64,000 bases of DNA, from positions 124,001 to 188,000 of the forward strand of contig NW_001799444.1 of assembly GCF_000165425.1 (NCBI RefSeq), read 5' to 3'. A program made the translations under genes and the position numbers. This DNA is from Paramecium tetraurelia. Lineage: Eukaryota > Ciliophora > Oligohymenophorea > Peniculida > Parameciidae. This document shows positions 12,790 to 26,219 of this stretch, piece by piece (position 1 is the first letter of the stretch; each line of letters begins with the position of its first letter). The notes below the pieces were generated by a model that was not told the DNA's origin, searched no databases, and worked only from the letters and a program-made list of their open reading frames with translations.

Positions 12790-13225
12790 ACCACAAATAA
12801 TCAATAAATTACACAAACCTTAAGTTTTAGTTCTTTTTCCTTCTCTTCATTGTCCTATCAATAATTAATGAATCTTAATCAGATATATAATCAATAATAG
12901 CATATTTGATTGATTAGAAAGGCAGAATCATTTTGGTTTATATAAGCATTTATCTCTTAATTTACTTAATCCTACCTATAATAACAGAATAATAAAGGAA
13001 ACAGACCTTTCATAATAAAACAAAATTATTAATAGATAATTTTATCTACTTATTAAACATCATTTTCATCTCATATTTCTAATTAGGGGAATTCCAAATT
13101 TCCTTTCGGATTTTTAATTATAATTATTATAAGAATCACTTGATTTAATAGTATAATATATCTGTCAATCTTTTTATTCAAATTACTTCATCCCCTTCTT
13201 CAATATCTATGATTTTATAAACCAT
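12790..13225 (-). CDS. Possible small hypothetical protein, structure unresolved
   Basis: On the minus strand ATG 13225 opens 'MVYKIIDIEEGDE', and a 25-nt intron leads to 'YNNYNQKSERKFGIPLIRN', both with ordinary coding composition. Further on, 'IIDYISDQDSLIIDRTMKRR' is readable near 12830-12900, but the joins between these pieces are not clear and the end is approximate. No family recognised. It lies between the CX9C gene and the SDR gene. The alternative is that it is spacer with chance open frames. Confidence 0.3.
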
Positions 13226-13328
13226 TCCAACTCCATTTTTATCATATTAAATGTATTGAATAGTCTAATCAAAATAGTAGAATGGATAAAAACCTTTGAT
13301 AATATTTAATTTAGGCCATAATTTATTA

Positions 13329-14168
13329 ATGTTTGCTAATCTTCCTGGAAAAGTAGCCCTGATAACTGGTTCAACAAGTGGTATAGGTTTGTCTGTTGCA
13401 AAGAAATTGGCATCTTAAGGTGTTCACATAGGACTGAATGGGTTTGCAAAACCTGAGGAAATTAGTGTAATCAGAAAAGAAATAGAGAACTAATTTAAAG
13501 TAAAGACCTTTTATCATGGTGCTGATTTGAAAGAAGGCCCTTAAGTATTTTATTTCAATATAGATAGGTTAAAAATATGGTGTAGGAAACTAGGAAAGCT
13601 TTAGGAAGTGTTGATATCTTAGTAAACAATGCTGGAATTCAATATATTGAGTCAGCAGTAAACTTCCCAGAATAGAAATTCAATGACATAATTGCAATTA
13701 ATCTCACAGCAGCATTTCTTACAACTAAATATGCATTACCATAAATGCTTGATAGAAATTGGGGTCGTATCATCAATATTGCTAGTGTTCACGGTAATAA
13801 AGATATCTGAATATTTAGGTTTGGTTGCATCTGTAAACAAATGTGCATACGTAGCAGCAAAACATGGAATAGTTGGATTAACAAAGGCAACAGCACTTGA
13901 AGTTGCCAAAACAGGAGTTACTATTAATGCAGTTTGTCCTGGATGGGTAATGACCAAATTGATTGAGACATAAATCTAATAAAGGGCTGATTAATATAAG
14001 ATATCATTTGAAGAAGCTTAAATTAAATTATTAGAAGAAAAGTAACCTTCTGTAACACCAGTTTAAACTGAATAATTGGGAGATTTGATTACATTCTTGT
14101 GTTCTGATTCAGCTTCATAAATAAAAGGATCTGCATACACCATGGATGGAGGATGGACAGCATAATGA
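13329..14168 (+). CDS. Short-chain dehydrogenase, 3-hydroxybutyrate dehydrogenase-like
   Basis: Splicing introns of 23 nt (about 13544-13566) and 25 nt (about 13796-13820) gives a 263-residue classical SDR. The NAD-binding motif is TGSTSGIG (residues about 13-20), followed by NNAG, the catalytic Ser in 'IINIASVHG' and YVAAK (Tyr-X3-Lys). 'CPGWVMTKL' and the terminal 'YTMDGGWTAQ' match the bacterial and mitochondrial D-3-hydroxybutyrate dehydrogenase subgroup, which interconverts 3-hydroxybutyrate and acetoacetate with NAD. The 'HGLVAS-NKCAYVAAKHGIVG' region is especially close to that group. No targeting peptide is obvious. Substrate is inferred from the subgroup. Confidence 0.93.
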
Positions 14169-14197
14169 TTTATAAATAATTATGAAAAATTAATAAA

Positions 14198-14641
14198 TCA
14201 TCGTTTTCTATATAGTCTGAATTATAAATTGTCCAAAAATCTTTTTGGAGAGATTAAGAATAATGATGTATAATATGATTGACTTAAATTTTAAGATTTA
14301 TAAAATGAATTTATTAATTGCGAATTATTGTATGTATTTGAATTATATCTGTGCAGATATGAAAACTTTTGATTATGGTGAAAATTATATGTCACTACTA
14401 TGTTTGTTAATAAACGTTAAGAATTTAAGACTAATTCTAGTATATTCTTAAAATGTCTAATTTGCTGAGGACAATACAGTATTTTGTAGATTCCTATTAG
14501 TTCAATGCAAAAGGTAAAATATTTATTTAATTATACCAAAATTCTTTATTAATTTTATTTGCTGCTTAAATGAAAAGGTTTTTTCTAAAACCATTACTGC
14601 CTTATATTAGTTAATTATTAACTTACACTTTAATTGTTCAT
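14198..14641 (-). CDS. Possible Gln/Asn-rich hypothetical protein
   Basis: A minus-strand frame from ATG 14641 (MNNQSVSQQLTNIRQQ) to TGA 14198-14200 is open for about 147 codons and has Gln/Ser/Asn/Tyr composition typical of genes in this window ('KFSYLHRYNSNTYNNSQ'). The plus strand also has a long open frame over the same bases starting near 14264, but with poorer composition. No domain recognised. It converges on the SDR gene with a 29-base gap. Confidence 0.38.
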
Positions 14642-14824
14642 TATAGATTAATTTTATGTAAGTTTTATGAATAAGCAAAGGTGGGTAGAAGATTTTATTG
14701 AATAATCTGATTTATAGTAAATATCGTAAATTAAATCAAATGTTAAAATATATTAAATTAAGAGATACAACTAAACTATATAAAAGGATAGAATAGTCTT
14801 CATTAAATAATTAATTATTTAAGT

Positions 14825-16992
14825 TCATTTCCTCATTCTTATTTACTTTCTCTTTTTCTCATTATTTTCACCTATGCTTAAGATTTAAGATTGCGAGATC
14901 TACTATGAACTTCTTGCATCTTATCTATTATTGCTACTCATCAATATTGGAAGATATTCTAAGATGTCATCATAACTGGGGATTTGAAACATTTTAGGTT
15001 AGTACATAACTTATTCATTCTATTCCAAATCCCTCCTTTTAGTTTTGTTATATTTTTATGATCGCAATTTCTTTAAATATTAAGAATAGACACTCATCTC
15101 CTTCAAAAATGTCCTTAACACTGCCTTGCTGTAAGAATTCATAAATTCTGTTAGTAGAATGCTATCATTAGGTATCAATCACATACTTATAATTCTCTTG
15201 ATTCTAAAGTAAAAAGATATATTGCTAATACATCTCCTTCTTTTTCTAACTTAATTGATTATAATTTTTAAGTAGTTATTCTTTAAAATACTTCTACCAA
15301 ACACCCCCCAATAATTTTTTATAGTTTTTGAATCTCAATAAAAACTCTTAAACAAGTTATCTGATTTTTTAAATCTTGAGATGAGTACTGACAACTTGAT
15401 TTTTGAAATGGTGGAGTTCAGCTCTTTATTTTAGAAAGGGCACAATTTTTTAAATGTGTTCTTAAACTTACTTCTAATAAACAGCTCTACAAAAGCATTA
15501 TGAAGCCCTGATTATAGAATAATTTATTTTACAGTTTAACATCGAAAAATACTCTATCATACAATGTCAATCCTTTAATTGCAATTAATCTTTTATGAAT
15601 TCTTTTCATGATTCTTTTAACTTAGAATGCCATCAAAGTAGATTGATTTTAAGCTTCGATTTTGTGTTAGTAAACGTGGAGTATCCTACTACTTATTAAA
15701 GCCATATAAATGAAATTTAGCCAATGATGACATACTTTATTTTTCAGTGTTTTTTTGGATTGTACAAAATTAGATCTTTGTCTTAATATTTTACCTAATT
15801 CTCTGGTTTTTTGTTCATATACTTTTCTTGATTGTTCATTTTAATTCAACTATTTCTTTCTAATCAACACATCTTCTATTCTATTATCAGATTGTACTCT
15901 TTTCAATTCTCTAAAACTCTTTTATTATTCTTCATTATATTCTACCACCTTTTAAATGTTTTCCTTTATCAAATCCTTGAATATTCCTCTTTGTCTTAAC
16001 CTTTGTTTCCTTCTTTTCTTAATTTCAGCCACTTGTGCTAACAGAAAATCAGAATTCATTCTTTCTAACTATTGTTGTTAAGGATTTTAAAGAAACATGG
16101 ATTCAGTTTCCATCTTTTTTTGCATAGTTTAAGGTCTTTTCATCATTCTTGAGCCAAATTAGTATTTTAGTTTTACCTAAGTATCTAAATCACACACCAT
16201 ACTAATGTAAATATAATCGCAATGAAATATTTTAGACTCATCCACCTTATATTTCCATCCCTTAACTGATATTATCTAATCACAAGAGAAATTGGTCGGA
16301 AATGGATTGACAGAGGATACAAATATTTTAAAGTTTGTGCTCTCAATTTGATTCATGTAGAATTATAATGGAACTGGCTGCATTTTGGATCTAATCTTGT
16401 AATAATAAAATTCCATCTATCTCACTGATTAGACATTCCATAATTCAGGTTATAATTCAATAGGGTGCTTTGGAAAAACTTGTAAATATCTTTTATACCT
16501 TATCATGCTAATAGTTAATAAGGGTTTCTCCAAAACTCAGCTGCTGACTGTTTACTTGAATTGGTTACTCAGTTTGCTCAATACGAAAGTCAAGCACCTT
16601 GTCCCTCTTATAACAAATCCATTTTACTCGGCCTGAGAAATAAGTTGCATTCTCCTTTGATAATCTGGTGTCATCTTCTGAGTCAAATAGGCCATCTAAT
16701 TGAGGATCTTCGATCTGGGCTTAATTGAACTAGCAGTCTTTGGGGGTTTTTAGCTGCTCTCACGAAACAAGTCATTATCAGAGTCTTCACTAAACAGACT
16801 CTACTCTTTAAACATATCTGTTTTATATTTCTCTTAGCCACTGGGAGTGTTGCACAGAACCTGCGACTTCACTTTCATGTGTCTACTAGATTTTTATTGT
16901 AAGGATGATTTTTGACTAGACTCGAGAACACTTTGTGAAAATAACAAATTTCGTTTAGTGGCCGTTCTGCTTAAGACTTACTTATTTAGCAT
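14825..16992 (-). CDS. Hypothetical coiled-coil protein
   Basis: About 690 residues from ATG 16992 (MLNKQVLSRTATKRN) to TGA 14825-14827. The N-terminal 150 residues are Ser-rich and charged. A central part ('VSSVNPFPTNFSCDQ', 'HCDYIYISMVCDLD') looks like a beta-rich domain. It is followed by a strongly basic and Gln/Glu-rich helical region ('EIKKRRKQRLRQRG', 'ELKRVQSDNRIEDV') likely to form a coiled coil, then a hydrophobic helical part and a tail ending 'SIGENNEKKRKQIRMRK'. At least three small introns are needed, at about 16500, 15470 and 15000. No family is recognised; a ciliate-specific cytoskeletal role is possible but not shown by the sequence. Confidence 0.72.
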
Positions 16993-17108
16993 AATAAAAT
17001 TAATAAATTGTAATAATATAATATAATCCCTCAATTGAGTTTTTGTTAATTAAAATCTTCGAATAAGATACAAACAAGTGATGCTAATAAATAAAAACAA
17101 ATAAACAA

Positions 17109-17910
17109 TCATAAACATATTGCGATGTAGGTGTTTACTAGTGCTATACAAAGAAAAGTAATGCCCGCAAGAAAATTGAAATTTTTCTCAGACAACTTAT
17201 TTGCAATCAATTTTCCGCCATGGACTGCAATGACAGTACAAATAAAGTGGGCTACTATGGCACCTAAGAAAATGTAATAGGGGTTGTAGATAGCTGATAG
17301 ACTAATGGTTGTAATTTGGCTTTTATCTCCCCATTCTCCCAAAAGCGTTAAAGTAAAAGCCTACCAAACCACCTATTAGAATTGTACTTATATGAAATCT
17401 AGGGTCCATATCGAGATTCTTACTTTTTGTTACGTTATCGTTAACTTGATCTGTCTCAGGATCTGGCAAATTCATCAACTTTTTATCCAAGGTGCTTAAC
17501 TCCTACTCAACCTCTTGCAAATCTTCCTTCTCCTTTTTCATGGTGTACCAGGTGTAGAGAAACTTAATTCCGAAACCATAAAAAACCAAGGAAACCAGAA
17601 TTTGTGCATATAGGATTGAAATCAACTCAGGAATCACAAGTCCAAAAATGGTGCTTAGGGTGGTGATGAGAATAAGGGCGAGAGTGGAGCCAATTAACAC
17701 TGCTATTCGATTATATTTAATTGACATTATGGCGGCTAAGAAAAAGGTCTATTGTGGTAATTGTATATCATATATTACCTTATCTCCCAATTCGGTCACA
17801 ATAATCGAACTAAATGATTGGGATAAACTCAGTATTATTGAATCGCTTCCATCAAAGCATAAAGTCCGAGCTATTAGAATGAAGAAGAATATTATGCCAT
17901 TACATTTCAT
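17109..17910 (-). CDS. GDT1: GDT1/TMEM165 family cation/proton exchanger
   Basis: Introns of 30 nt near 17737-17766 and 25 nt near 17396-17420 give about 248 residues. A signal-like first helix (MKCNGIIFFFILIARTL) is followed by the first family motif VTELGDKTFFLAA (E-x-G-D-K-T) and three membrane helices. A charged loop (KKEKEDLQEVEQELSTLDKK) comes next, then the second inverted-repeat motif LLGEWGDKSQITT and three more helices. The paired E-x-G-D-[KR]-[TS] motifs define the UPF0016 family, whose yeast and human members move Mn2+ and Ca2+ against protons in the Golgi. All motif residues are intact, so it should be functional. Location in Golgi or contractile-vacuole membranes is inference. 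Confidence 0.95.
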
Positions 17911-18193
17911 AATATAAATAATTCTTCTTAATAATATATTTATATTTTTTATAAAATTATCTTATTATTTATTCCCATTAGGAACATATCTTACTATTAT
18001 AAGATTAAGTCTTGCAACCTTGGTCGTATCTGTGCTCAAGATTCTCAATATTTCATTCTGAGTCGAAGAACAAGGGAAAATTATATTTCTTAAAGTATTT
18101 TAATAAATTATTAAGTTGTGAAAGGGGCTTAAGGAGTAATATGAATTTATTTTAATATTAATTAGAATAGTTAATAAATATTCTAAATACAAG
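17911..18193. other. Unassigned intergenic stretch with a richer core
   Basis: Between two divergent genes, 17980-18080 is clearly less AT-biased than its flanks and is open on the plus strand for about 60 codons without an ATG. It could be a short exon, a promoter region or a small RNA gene. No tRNA cloverleaf, U-snRNA or box C/D pattern was recognised. Confidence 0.35.
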
Positions 18194-19385
18194 ATGAGCA
18201 TCCAATAGTTTCCAAATTATTACCCTTATGTCTTAGAACCTTAAGTGCCATTTTAAGGAGAGATCGAACAACAAAGTATGGCAATAATGCATTATTAATT
18301 CAGAACAAAGCTCCAGTTCAAATTACAATGAGTTTAACTTTATCCATCAGAATTTTCATCCTACAGCATACCCTCATTATTAATTCGAGTACGTTCAGGA
18401 CCACGAAATCCCAAGTTAAATAAAGAATAAAAAAAATAAAAAGAACAAGTAATTAAATTATGTATTGGCAACAGGTCCAACGATTAAAAGGGGTTGTTGC
18501 CCAAAACCTTGGAATCAGAAAAACAGGTGGTTGAAGATCTTTAACAAATGGCTGTGTAATAACAAGGGGAGCAGATGTAAATTACTAAATTAATTTCATT
18601 CAAGGCTAAAGCCAATAACTCCATACCCAGTTCTACATTTCGCACAGGGGAGTCCCATGCCAAAGCTCCAATCCGATTTAGTTTCTAATCAACAAAATGA
18701 GGGGGCAGTATCCCAGGAGGGTTCTCAATAAACGTAAAAGTAGAAAGGATAGAATCAATTAACTAAGAAACCTAAAAAAGAGAATGTAAATACTGGCCAT
18801 TGGTCAACTGATGAGCATACCACTTATATCCAATTTCTACAATAGTATGAGAATATTATGACATCTTCAATGATGAAGAAAACCTCTAAGATCTTCAAAT
18901 AGATGAGTGAATTGATTGGAACCAGAACTCCTAGTTAATGTAGGAGCCATCATTAGAAATTCAATCCCTATGCATTGAGAGGAGAAAACGGCAAACGCCT
19001 ACCAAGAAGTGAAAGGAGTCGAGCTGGCAGAAAGAAGAAGAACCCACAATCTGATTTGCCTAAGGCAGGTATTGAATTTCAATGAATAAAAGAGGAAGCC
19101 AATTTGATTTTAAATTATGAAGCTGCCGATCCTTACTATTTTATGTTGTTAGAACAATAGAAATACTACTACGCAGGTTTACATTAGGATTACTGGAACT
19201 AAGGATAGGAAATAGAATAGAACTAGAATATCAAGAAGGAAGAAGAAGTCGATCATTTACATCATGGATAAATGTAATAGCCAGAATTTGATGAATATTT
19301 AAGATATAGTTTCCAAAGGAACTTAAATCATCAGGATTACAATTTTGAAGTTAGAAATTAGACAATAAATGATTTATTAATATGA
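18194..19385 (+). CDS. Myb-like SHAQKYF-class DNA-binding protein
   Basis: ATG 18194 (MSIQQFPNYYPYVLEPQ) to TGA 19383-19385, about 345 residues after removing introns of 35, 26, 28 and 24 nt. The N-terminal half is Pro/Gln/Ser-rich. A single Myb/SANT repeat (roughly residues 170-230) reads TGHWSTDEHTTYIQFLQQY, then GTRTPSQCRSHHQKF, matching the SHAQK(Y/F) class in which the third helix carries 'RSHAQK'; here it is RSHHQK. A basic stretch (RSERSRAGRKKK) follows and may serve for nuclear import. The tail is acidic and Gln/Tyr-rich. Such proteins bind DNA as transcription regulators; ciliates have many. The target is unknown. Confidence 0.85.
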
Positions 19386-19706
19386 TAATTATAATAATTG
19401 ACATATAAAATTTAAATATTATATGAAGTCTTCAAATTAATAGTACAAATGAATAAACCAATTATCACATATATAAAATTATGATATACTTCTAGAATTA
19501 CATTTATAAGATAAAAATTATTATTCTTGATTAAAATTTAATCATACATATATACTACTAAAAAATAGAGAGAACAAGATCTATCAAATCTTTCTTAATA
19601 GAATAAGATATCGGAATGAGAAGGAAATTGTTGATAAATATATTCCATGTTATATAGATTGACTGATATGTGTTATAATTATTACAACTATTTGAATATT
19701 TAATTA
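19386..19706. other. AT-rich spacer between convergent genes
   Basis: About 320 bases between the ends of the Myb-like gene and the AMP deaminase gene. TGA codons occur often in every frame and no start, repeat or RNA gene was recognised. Confidence 0.45.
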
Positions 19707-21864
19707 TCAAACCAGTTCTTAGAAATTTAATTTGTCAAGATGTTCGAACTCTTCATTCAATGTCACTTTTCTATACATAAATCTTGTGGCTGGTAGATTA
19801 TTTCGATCTTCAGCATCTATAAATCATAGTAAATTATAAATTACTTTTTTATGCTATTCTATCATTATAATTTTCACCAATCCAAAATTCTTTAATTTCT
19901 TTCTCAAAACTGCTCTACCTAACAGAATTTCTAGCTAATTCTGCTTGATCTATGGCTGATAAATCAAAAATTTATGATGCTATTGCATACTCTTCTAACA
20001 AAGGCTCATTTGTCAGATGTAATATCAAGGGATCATCTGTAGATAAACAAACATTCAACCCAATTTAAAAGTACTTTTAAAAAGGAGATTTCTAATAACG
20101 ACAAAACAATTTGTTATTTGAAACAGGTGACATTGCTATTCCTATCTATTTTAAATAAAACAAGTATTCCAAGACTGGAGACTTTTACAACTCCAATCCA
20201 TGATTTATACCATCAGATACTAGATAGGCTGTGGCTATATGATCAATATTACCAGCTTCTCCACAATGAGGTCGAAATTTAAAAGTATTTAGACCTCTCT
20301 ATTTTCTTAAGGCATTTAGAGTATATAAATTTGCGTAGATATAATAAATCCAATAAGTATATGGTGGATTACGATCTCCAGCCCAATCCTTAGGAGACTA
20401 TTTTAGATCTGAAATTGCAAAGTATTCATACAAAGATTCATCATCCACTGTGTCAAAACCTGTTATTTGGAATAATGCTTGATATAGAAATGGATCTATT
20501 GTAGGATTAATTGTAATATCAAACAATGGTCTAAATAAATTATCAATCATATCTTAGAAACAATGAATCATGCCAGATTTTTTATAAACACTATAGAGTC
20601 TAGGAATTTATATCATCCATCTAACTTTGGATGAATAGAGCTTGTGCTTTATAAGCCATTTTCCCAGCTTATGCCATTCCTCCATAGATTTTCCATATAT
20701 GGATACTCTCCATTCGCATCCAATATATTGTTGCTATTCCAATTAATCCATCAATTCCTTGGTCAAATCTGCAAGATATTTGCCTTTAATATAATTATCA
20801 GTTTTCAAGAATATCTCTCTTAGTTTAGGAGTACCCAAAGGATTATATTTGTTATTAAATCTATCAAACCTTTTATAGATTCCTTTGTCTGCTTGCACAT
20901 CCAGAGAATTCAAAGATAAATCAACTGGATCGACACTTATATTTTTGAAGATATCTTTTAAACAAATCTTAGTTCCATCCTTGTTGATATCTACATGATC
21001 ATCACCATTTTTTTCATATTTCCTTTATATGAATTCCAACAAATGTTTTGCACTCATTGCTGCTGAATGATGGATGTGAGTGTCTACTTTAAATACATTA
21101 TAAAAGTCTCTTCTTATAATATTTTTTTAATCTTATTATTCATTTTAGTGGTTGAAACTAATATTGATAAAATATTTACATTTCATGCATTTAAAACTTT
21201 TATTCTAAGAATTTGAGTCTGTCGTAACAAAAACTAGCAATTGAATTATTACCAACACATTTCATTAGATTAATTAAATCGCTTATAAATTGTAACATAG
21301 TTGGTACAATTACATCAATAATATCACCTGACTTCGTAAAAATGATTCCATTTTCTTGTAGAACTTCAGTATTCTCTAAAATGGGTAATACATCAACCCT
21401 TCTATTCCAAATAATGAATGGTTCATTTTTTGCATTATGTTAAACGAATTTACTTGAGATCTAACTTTATTCATGTCCATCAAATGAGTAATAGTCTCTT
21501 AATTTCAGAATTTCAAGGATCTTGGATGCTGATTCTCTTGACTCTTTTGTTTTTGCTCCCTTGTATGGTTTTCCAGGTTTAATTTGCAATATATCGAAAT
21601 CCAAAGCCTCCTTTATTTCATCATCAGCTGTGTCACTAATCCTTCTGTTGGTTTTAGCAGCATAACCGAATTAATTACCAAATACAGTTTTTTACTATTT
21701 TTAGGATCGATTCATACATTCTTTGTCTCATCTCTTACTAATTTTAGATCAAGATATTAGGTTTATAGATTTTTATTTTCAGCAACATATTAAATAGATA
21801 GTCCTTGAGCATCTGGTTCTATTGAACCTTACCTCTAACTTGATCTCCTTTAAAATTCACTCAT
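19707..21864 (-). CDS. AMPD: AMP deaminase
   Basis: About 690 residues from ATG 21864 (MSEFQRRSSQ) to TGA 19707-19709 with several small introns (for example 23 nt at about 21693-21715 and 28 nt near 19813-19840). The enzyme converts AMP to IMP plus ammonia in the purine nucleotide cycle. Visible landmarks are [11 protein letters not shown] (the zinc-binding HxH), [16 protein letters not shown] in the regulatory half, [22 protein letters not shown] and [21 protein letters not shown] (family SLSTDDPL-FH-TKEPLIEEY). The order and length agree with the family. The N-terminus is short and Ser/Arg/Gln-rich. The same frame stays open upstream for over 100 codons, so an N-terminal extension starting near 22185 (MAGYKYDKFKG) is possible. 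Confidence 0.95.
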
Positions 21865-22215
21865 ATATTTTAATTAAATATGTATTCTTAAATGATTAAT
21901 TATCTGAGAAAATAGATAAAATCTAAATGGTACAGTATATGATAAGATAGTAGAATGTTATTAGATGTATAATAATCTTATAAATATATTCAAAATTTGT
22001 AATTTTGGAATGATATTAAATTGATATTATTTGTACATCTACTCAATCTAGTAAAACATAATATTGTTTTGTAGAACAGATAATTTTATATTTGTGAGAT
22101 TCGATGAATAAATTTGAATTTCTTAAGAATTTATAATTTTGGTTTTCAATTTACCTTTAAACTTATCATATTTATAACCTGCCATTTTAGAATTGATATC
22201 TGAAATGATTCGTTT
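21865..22215. other. Spacer or 5' extension of the AMP deaminase gene
   Basis: This AT-rich stretch upstream of AMP deaminase contains a minus-strand ATG at 22185, a 33-nt candidate intron directly after 'MAGYKYDKFK', and then a frame open into the deaminase start. The composition of the open part (Ile/Asn/Tyr/Leu) is close to that of random AT-rich DNA, so it may simply be untranslated leader. Confidence 0.4.
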
Positions 22216-22609
22216 TCAATTGGAAGATTTGAATTGATAATAATTAATTAAAGAGTAAATGAGTATTTCATCCATATTTCCAGTGACAAATAAATAAATT
22301 TAATATAAATAGCTAAAAGAAAGCTACAAAATTTCAACTTTTGTTAATGAATATTCTCCATCTTCATGAAACTATAGACACAATTAATTAACCATCCTTT
22401 TTTAGTTATTTTTCGTTAGCTGCAATTTATTCTCAAATTTCCTTATTTAAAACAATCTGTTCTAACCAATCAGAAATAATGTTAAACTTCTGTATGTACT
22501 TTTTTGAATATGATATTGGTTATTTTTATTACTATTTTGTGATTCTCTACTTATGATCATATGATATCATGGCAAAAATAAGTTGGGCACCAAATCTACT
22601 AAATAACAT
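22216..22609 (-). CDS. Small hypothetical protein
   Basis: ATG 22609 (MLFSRFGAQLIFAMIS) to TGA 22216-22218, with one 22-nt intron near 22428-22449 that removes an in-frame TGA; about 123 residues. The middle reads 'ISDWLEQINKLQLTKNNQKR' and 'FHEDGEYSLTKVEILQ', good coding composition, and the end is hydrophobic ('YLYQIYLFVTGNMD'). No family recognised. It diverges from the zinc-finger gene 143 bases away, so the gap probably holds both promoters. Confidence 0.58.
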
Positions 22610-22728
22610 AAGAATTATTTTGAGAATAGCATTGAGATTCAGTCTTAGAAGAGGAGGTTTTTATTGTAATCGTATTGACAATTGGCTAATGAGATTTAAT
22701 TTTTAAGAATATCATCTGCTTTTAGTAA

Positions 22729-23744
<1,016 letters not shown>

Positions 23745-23771
23745 TGATATTAATAATTATATAATTCAAAA

Positions 23772-26130
23772 ATGTCATTAAGAAGTGTTGTCGAAATTGT
23801 AACTCATGTGGAGAGTTTTAGAAATGTTGATCTCTATTACTAAGGTGTATATTTTCTAAGAATCACTATTCATAATGATGCTCCATAAGATGTAGACTCA
23901 TTTAATACATTTTTAGGCGAACAAAATCTATGCCCATCCACATGACCCTTGCGAATCCTATAAGACCTATCCACAAGAGGCTTAGCAGAATGTCAATCCT
24001 CCAAAATACTACGAAACTCACATTTTTAGACCAGCCTCCATAGTTACATCCAATTCAGCATTTTATACTAAAGCATTTTTCATCAAGTTTTGTGAAGAGG
24101 AAATTGAACTCAACGATATTTGCAATTTCAGAATTGAATTCGATGCTGGTCCTAAAAAGGAACAATCATTAATCATGTAGGTTGATTTAATGTTCTTTGA
24201 TTGTTTGAATTCTTAAAAGGATCAACCAAAGCAAGAACCACTCTATACAAAATAAGATAAGGAAGATTACGCCATTCCTGATGGTAAAATTCAAGCCACA
24301 GCCAAATTTAAAATCAAAAATGTATTACTACCTAATCATTAATTTGTACCAATCATTTTTGAAGAACAAAACTTTTGTTAAGCCAACATGGTTGTACATA
24401 CTATAACCTTGGATTATCGTTTTCGAACTCATCCCATTTAGTTATTTTAATTTGCAAGACTCAAGTTTGAAGAACGTAATTAATTGCTCGAAGGGAAAGT
24501 GCCAAGCACTCTTGATAAAAACAAAAATCAATCCAAACCCTTAATAAATTCAGATCAAATCTCAATGTATGAAACCATATAAAAATAATTCAAAGAGATG
24601 AAGGGACTAGATTATTACAGTATGCAATAAGAATTTGTGGAAAGCTTAAAAGGCTATTACGAATAACTTTACTAACATTATAATTTGATATATTCCAAAT
24701 GTATTTTAGAGAAGCAAAGAAAACACTTCAAAAAGTATCTATACCCCCCACTTAAATTAATTGTTCCTGAATACATCACAAGTGAAACCTATTAAAACGT
24801 AAAGGGGTAACTAACCAGAAAGGAGTTGAATTAAAGAATAGAGGAGAAATTCCATACTGCAGATCCTGAGACTATCATACATTCAATTCTAAATGAAACC
24901 AATTTGATCAGTTGTCAACTATTCTAAATGTGGATCAAAGTACTTGATTTGTATCGAATCAGTCCAAGATTTTGTGTTGCATTATTACAATTTGATTACT
25001 AAAAAATCATTAAGAATAGGTGGTAACAATTTTGTATTAAACAACCACCCTAATAGTTATTGGACAAGAATTTGGGAATTGAACATAAAGCCAAAAGTGA
25101 CAAAATGAGATAAGAAAACAAAGTGCAAGAATTAGGTGTTGAAGATCTAAATTCCTTCCCTAAATTGGAGACTTAACCAATCATCTTTGAAGAGTTTACT
25201 GCTAGAGAAGATAAGGACAAAAATGAAGAAAATATAGTAGATGCGGACATAACCAATAGTGAATATGATATAATGTCATATAGAGGCATTCATTTAATCG
25301 TGCTTGTTCATGGATTCTAAGGAAATTCATATGATATGAAATTATTTAAGAACTACATCTCATTAGCACACCCTGAAGCTATGTTTTTGTGTTCATCAAT
25401 AAATGAGGAAAACACTGAGGGCAACATCCAAGAGATGGGGGAGAAGCTAGCCACTGAAGTGATTAATTTCATATCTGAAAATTGCCCAGAAAATACTCTA
25501 GGCAGATTAAGCTTCATAGGACATTCTTTGGGTGGAGTGATAATCAGAGCTTCAATGCCTTATCTTGATAAATACCAAGACAAAATGTATACTTACATTA
25601 GTCTTTCATCTCCACAATTAGGTTACTATTACAATGCTAGCAAAATTGTTGATGCTGGTATGTGGGTATTGAAACAATGGAGAAAAAGCAAATGCTTAGA
25701 ATAGTTACAAATGACTGATAATCGTAATATTGAAGAAACATGTCTCTAAAAACTGGCTTAGGCAAAAGGTTTGGCTTGGTTTAAGAATGTGTGCTTCTTC
25801 AGTTGCATCTAAGATAGTTATGCTCCTTACGATTCTGCCAGAGTCCAACTCTCAAAAGAAGCTCTTGAAGATCCAGTATGCATATATCTATAATCAATTT
25901 AAGGAGAAATAAACCATATGTTTAGATGGTCAAAGCATTATTGAGACATCTTGAGAACACAAATGTTTATCGTATTGATGTTAATTTTGAGATTTAAGAA
26001 AAGTAACTTTATTTCGATATTATATAGAAATCTTGACACATTTATTGGCAGAACTGCTCATATTTAATTCTTAGAATGTTAACCCTTGTTAAGAATGATT
26101 GTTAGTCTTTATGATCAATTCTTCTGTTGA
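23772..26130 (+). CDS. FAM135-family protein with DUF676 lipase-like domain
   Basis: About 760 residues from ATG 23772 (MSLRSVVEIVTHVESFRN) to TGA 26128-26130. The N-terminal part (VDLYYQGVYFLRITIHN) is the FAM135 beta-rich domain that precedes the lipase fold in this family. The C-terminal alpha/beta-hydrolase domain reads HLIVLVHGFQGNSYDMK, then INEENTEGNI, the nucleophile elbow FIGHSLGGVI (Ser in GHSLGG, near 25519-25536) and SLSSPQLGYYY. It ends 'NLDTFIGRTAHIQFLE', a FAM135 hallmark, reached by a 25-nt intron at about 26008-26032. Family members are putative serine lipases or esterases; substrate is unknown. One frame change around 25870-25920 is not resolved to a unique intron. Confidence 0.92.
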
Positions 26131-26219
26131 AAATTATCATTTATTAATGGTTAATTAATAGTGAATATTATCTATTATATAATGACATCAGTCTCAATTG
26201 ATAATTCGCATTAATTTTA

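Noticed and set aside
14264-14650. Plus-strand open frame of about 130 codons
   Set aside because: The opposite strand has a longer frame with Gln/Ser/Asn composition typical of this genome; the plus-strand version has poor composition and no recognisable start context.
17648-17917. Plus-strand frame starting MVLRVVMRIRARVEP
   Set aside because: It is the antisense of the GDT1 gene, whose two E-x-G-D-K motifs and membrane helices are unmistakable.
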